From Pyrocephalus nanus (lineage: Eukaryota; Chordata; Aves; Passeriformes; Tyrannidae): a stretch of DNA of 64,000 nucleotides. The stretch lies in assembly GCA_038380795.1 (NCBI GenBank), contig CM076259.1:24162977-24226976 (forward strand), in the 5' to 3' direction. The notes beneath the pieces were generated by a model. It was not told the DNA's origin and did no database searches. It worked only from the letters and a program-made list of their open reading frames with translations. The position numbers were made by a program, and so were the translations under genes. Positions 60,632-64,000 of this stretch are shown here, piece after piece (position 1 is the stretch's first letter; every line of letters starts with the position of its first letter).

Positions 60632-61504
60632 ACTTCAAAATAAAAAAACCTCTATTTTTGTTTTAGCCTTACATACTTTTTTTCCTCCACACTAAGGAGA
60701 CTAAAAGGTATGTTTGAACTTTTTATTTTTTCAGAAAAGGAACAATACCCTGAAAATGAAATGGCATGCTATGACTTTCTGGTATTTTATTTAGAACTGG
60801 TGATTTGAAATGCCAGTAACAATTTAGTAGCTTTCTGGGGCAGTGAGCACCTGTTTTCCAAATAATTGATAGAAAGAGGGATGCTGAAGTACCAGGGCTT
60901 CTCATCAAGTGGATCATTTGACTCTGACACTCCTTTTGGTTGGACAGCTTGTAGCTAGATGACCTTTTATCCCCATGATGGGGCAAAAGGACAGGTGGCA
61001 TCCTAGACACAGTATGTTTCACACTGGCTACCCTCAGAAAACAACAGAACTGTAGAAGCTGAGAAAGCACAGAACAGGGTCATGAGATGAGTAAGGGCTC
61101 AGTGACTTTGGCATAAGTCTGGAGGTACTGGAAGAAGAGTACAGTGGGAAAAGCATATCCCCCTTACCTGCCCCCTACTTAGTTCCATTGTCCCATGGCA
61201 GTTCTTCCAGGTTTATCTGGGCAGAGCACACAGCCTCAGAGCAAAGCAGGATGCCAGACTGTGCTCTTTTATTTGTCCCGGAGCACCTGGGCTGCAGGCA
61301 AAAATGGCTGGAAAAGTCTCAGTGACTACTTAAGAGAAAGACTGGCTTATGAGCTGTCACTCTGGACAGTGAAATGCTCCTGCTTTCACCATGCTCTGGC
61401 AAGTCTGACAGCATGTCTCACATCGTCAGGTGGAGAACAACAACTAATCCAGTCCCAACTAGTCTGAACTGGCAGATCAACACTACACAGAAGAGTAGTG
61501 AGAG
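60632..61504. other. Non-coding stretch
   Basis: A 115-codon minus-strand frame at 60723-61070 and a 90-codon plus-strand frame at 61195-61467 have no recognisable domains. No repeats seen. Confidence 0.5.
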
Positions 61505-61605
61505 GCTGAGGAGGGAAGCCCTGAGCTGGAAGAGCCAGGCAGGCTGCAAGGCAGGAGGGGGCACTGGAAGAGCTGACTAGGGAAGCCCCAGGCTGGGAGG
61601 GCCAG
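61505..61605. repeat. Diverged 34-base direct repeat, 67-base period
   Basis: The 34-base stretch at 61505-61538 (gctgaggagggaagccctga...) recurs at 61572-61605 with 27 of 34 positions identical. It probably represents an old tandem duplication of a 67-base unit of which the second copy is partly lost. Confidence 0.7.
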
Positions 61606-63271
61606 AAGATAATGCAAGTTGGTAATGTGGTGCATTAGTAGACGTGTGCATAGGGGAAGCCATATAAAGCTAAGTTTAGCTCCAGTCAACACCATCAGTC
61701 TTTCACTTTCATGAGCACTAAAATTGACTGAAACTCAAAATATGTATTTTTAAAAATGGGAAAGGAAAAGAAAATGTCCGGTTCCTGTAAGATGATCAAT
61801 AACAGCCAGTGCTAGAGATGACTTTTTCAGCCACAGGGAAACAACTGTTATTGTTGAATTGCTCGGGAACTTTGCCAGTGGACAAAGATAAACCAATAAT
61901 GTCAAAGAGAGGAGGGGTGAGATTGCTGGAACCTTAGCTACGGTAAGAGGGTTGATGGAAACAGTTTCAATGGGCATGTGGCAGGGCTAAGAAAAAGCAA
62001 TCAGTTCCAACCAGGCACCAAGAAAAGCAAGGAGTGGGAGATCACACACCTATGTCATCTCTACACTGCTACTGCTGCAACTGTCCAAGCAGATGGCATG
62101 GGATGCTACATAGACTGGCTTCAGGTGCTAACCCATGGCATGCCAGAAGGCAGAGGGTATGGCCTCTTGCAAGACTTTTCACACAATATTTTGTTGCCTG
62201 GTACTGCTTCTTGGCTTCTCCTGCTCCCATATAGGTGTAAAGAGCAGAAGTGCAGATAGTGTTGGGTAGGAGCAAGGGGAATCCATGGGGCAGCCTTGTG
62301 ACCTCGGGAGCAAGTCCACTCTCTGTTAGCAGAACTGCCTCAGACGTGCATCACTTAACACTGCAAAGCAGCCTCCACCAAGGCTTCATTTTTGCAGCTG
62401 TGTCACCCGTCACCTGTGACTCTGAAGTCACTGCTTGCAAGCCCAAGTATCACGCACAAGATACAGCCCTGGTGGACCCACCCACCACACAACACCACAC
62501 CAAGGGGACTTGTCTCAGACTGCCAGGAAGCTGGCTCTGAAAGGGGGTCCATGGGCTTTTTCAGGGCACTGCACAGCAGCTGCTAGGTTGACGACTGTAA
62601 TAGTTTTGACTGTGAAGGTCTCCAGGGAAAACCAGAGCAGTCACAGGGTCATAGCTCCCTGAGTTTTTGCCATTTCATCCTGGACAAATAGTAAATCTCA
62701 TTCCCTAAAATAGAGTCCTTTGTATTTTGCGAAGCACTGCACTGAGGGCTGTTTCTCACAAGACTCTGCTATTCTTATGACACCAGGCACATGACACCGT
62801 GGCACATATTTGGGCCACATTGTCCACTGAAAATAAATGGAAACGCCCTGGGCAGACCCCAATTTGTGCCTGTGAGAGATAGGCTGTTCTGTTTAATCCT
62901 GACCTTTTCAAAGTTTCCAAATACTTACTTCTATTACTATAGAAAAATCACTGCACATTCTGGGTTTTCTGCATTTTGTTCAAAGTTTCCCATGATTCAA
63001 GAGATGACAGAACACACACAAACATAGTTCTCTGCGTGATACTATGGGGTGTGGGGGTGAAGGCAGCTGATTCACAGGGTGACAGAGGGACTTGCTGATG
63101 GGCGCAGAACCAATCAAAGCTAGAGCCAAAACCAAAGCACAGTGGTCATGTTTTTCAGGTCTGTCTTCTGACTGCAAAATAATGATTCCTGGCAGCTTAC
63201 ACTCCTGCCATCAGCAGGGGGGTAATCACCCCTCCCTCACCATCATATGCTTTCAGTACATTGTTGGGATA
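61606..63271. other. Non-coding stretch
   Basis: No gene recognised. Overlapping plus-strand frames of 64-96 codons at 61978-62662 are in GC-richer sequence and share no known motif. Confidence 0.5.
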
Positions 63272-63536
63272 TAGAATCATAGTATCATAAAATGGTTTGG
63301 GTTGGAAGGTTATCTAGTTCCATCCCACTGCCAGGGGCAGGTACATCTTCCACCTTCCTTGCTCAAAGCCCCATCCAACCTGGCCTTGAACACTTCCAGG
63401 GATGAGGCATCCACAGCTTCTTCGGGCAACCTGTTCCAATGTCTTACCACCCTCACAATAAAGAATTGCTTCCTAATATCCAATCTAAACCTACTGTCTT
63501 TCAGTGTAAAGCCATTCCTTCATGTCCTATAACAGG
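63272..63536 (-). mobile_element. CR1 LINE 3' end, best preserved copy, minus orientation
   Basis: The plus strand carries the reversed CR1 terminus almost without gaps: tail units agaatcatagtatcataaaa, then tggtttgggttggaaggtta, tctagttccatcccactgcc, ctcaaagccccatccaacct, ggccttgaacacttccaggg, then the gcatccacagcttcttcggg, gcaacctgttccaatgtctt and cctcacaataaagaattgct blocks, ending in the decayed cattccttcatgtcctataa block. The element is 5'-truncated, as most CR1 copies are, with its 3' tail at lower coordinates. It contains only 3' untranslated sequence and perhaps the last codons. Divergence from the remembered consensus is modest, so this is the youngest insertion in the window. Confidence 0.92.
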
Positions 63537-63559
63537 GCCGCTGACTGCTTGACAAAGTA

Positions 63560-63720
63560 AGAAAGTGCTTTGTCCCGTGTTGCAAAACGAGAAACTGAGG
63601 CACAGAGAAAATACAAGTGACTTACCTGAGGCTCCTTAGGAGATGAGTGGGACATCTGGATCTAAAATCATGAAATTCAAGAGCCCAAGGTCTTTCAAGT
63701 CTCAGGGTCAGCAAATACTC
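63560..63720 (+). mobile_element. MIR-like SINE remnant
   Basis: The stretch caaaacgagaaactgaggca, cagagaaaatacaagtgact and tacctgaggctccttaggag, then gatgagtgggacatctggat, follows the conserved MIR-type end (acagatgaggaaactgaggc, acagagaggttaagtgactt, gcctgaggtcacacagca, ggtgagtggcagagctgggat). It stands directly next to the CR1 copy, which may have inserted into or beside it. Only the 3' half of the SINE is recognisable. Confidence 0.6.
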
Positions 63721-64000
63721 TGTTCTGAATACAGGTATTTGTTGCTAAGTTTATGAATGGGGAGGGAGGGATGCCCTCTGTAGCATTTAGGATCCTGCAG
63801 CCCACGTTGATTTGGGTGTTTTGTTTTGGAGGTTGCAGCGTTATCACTGTCAGGAAGAACTCAGATCCCATAGGTATGGACAGAACCCCAGGTTACCACA
63901 TCTGCGATGGGCATTAGAGCACAGCGATTCTGCAGGCATCCCATCAAAGTCTTGCACCTCTGACTTGCCTTATGCACTTTTTAGCTAAGAAGTCATTTAC
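63721..64000. other. Non-coding end of window
   Basis: Nothing recognised, apart from a short purine-rich stretch (ggggagggaggga) near 63760. Confidence 0.5.

Noticed and set aside
1..64000. CRISPR arrays, operons, insertion sequences, tRNA or rRNA genes, endogenous retrovirus LTRs
   Set aside because: Looked for direct-repeat arrays with spacers, box A/box B tRNA signatures, primer-binding sites and paired LTRs by eye; none was found. The bacterial feature types do not apply to this DNA.

Overview
The window looks like vertebrate nuclear DNA from a bird, or possibly another sauropsid, and it appears to be non-coding throughout. The organism call rests on interspersed repeats. At 63272-63536 there is a well preserved 3' end of a CR1 LINE in reverse orientation, of the type that dominates bird genomes. 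Older CR1 fragments lie at about 3.9, 11.2, 18.0, 25.0, 25.7, 26.9, 42.0, 43.5, 46.1 and 48.3 kb. A remnant resembling L2-clade reverse transcriptase lies at 40.8 kb, and two SINE-like remnants resembling MIR lie at 52.5 and 63.6 kb. No Alu, L1, B1/B2 or other mammal-specific repeat was seen, and there are no bacterial-style gene clusters. The species cannot be fixed from this sequence.

No complete gene was recognised. The longest open frame is 179 codons and resembles nothing known to me. Open frames overlap on both strands, as expected by chance in AT-moderate vertebrate DNA. The window could be intergenic (a gene desert) or lie inside one very large intron; the sequence does not decide this. 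Three short frames deserve a check: a cysteine-rich frame on the minus strand near 54.4-54.7 kb (12 Cys in 67 residues), a 133-base minus-strand stretch with good splice signals at 32877-33009, and a 64-codon minus-strand frame at 21386-21580. All three are weak candidates.

Layout. 1-17 kb: mostly unique-looking sequence with homopolymer and (AAAC)n tracts, one CR1 tail at 3.9 kb and a CR1 fragment at 11.2 kb. 17-27 kb: three or four old CR1 fragments, a 17-base G run, and a decayed tandem array of about 38-base units that seems to have grown from CR1 sequence. 27-40 kb: almost no recognisable repeats. 40-49 kb: a cluster of LINE fossils in which decayed reverse transcriptase and endonuclease coding sequence can still be read across frameshifts. 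49-64 kb: slightly more GC-rich, with two SINE-like remnants, short duplications, one AT-rich block with clustered homeodomain-like cores at 58.9 kb, and the youngest CR1 copy near the end.

I found no evidence of a new biological system. The most useful content is the set of transposon fossils and the three unexplained open frames. Repeat calls were made by comparison with consensus sequences as I remember them, not by alignment, so subfamily names are left open.
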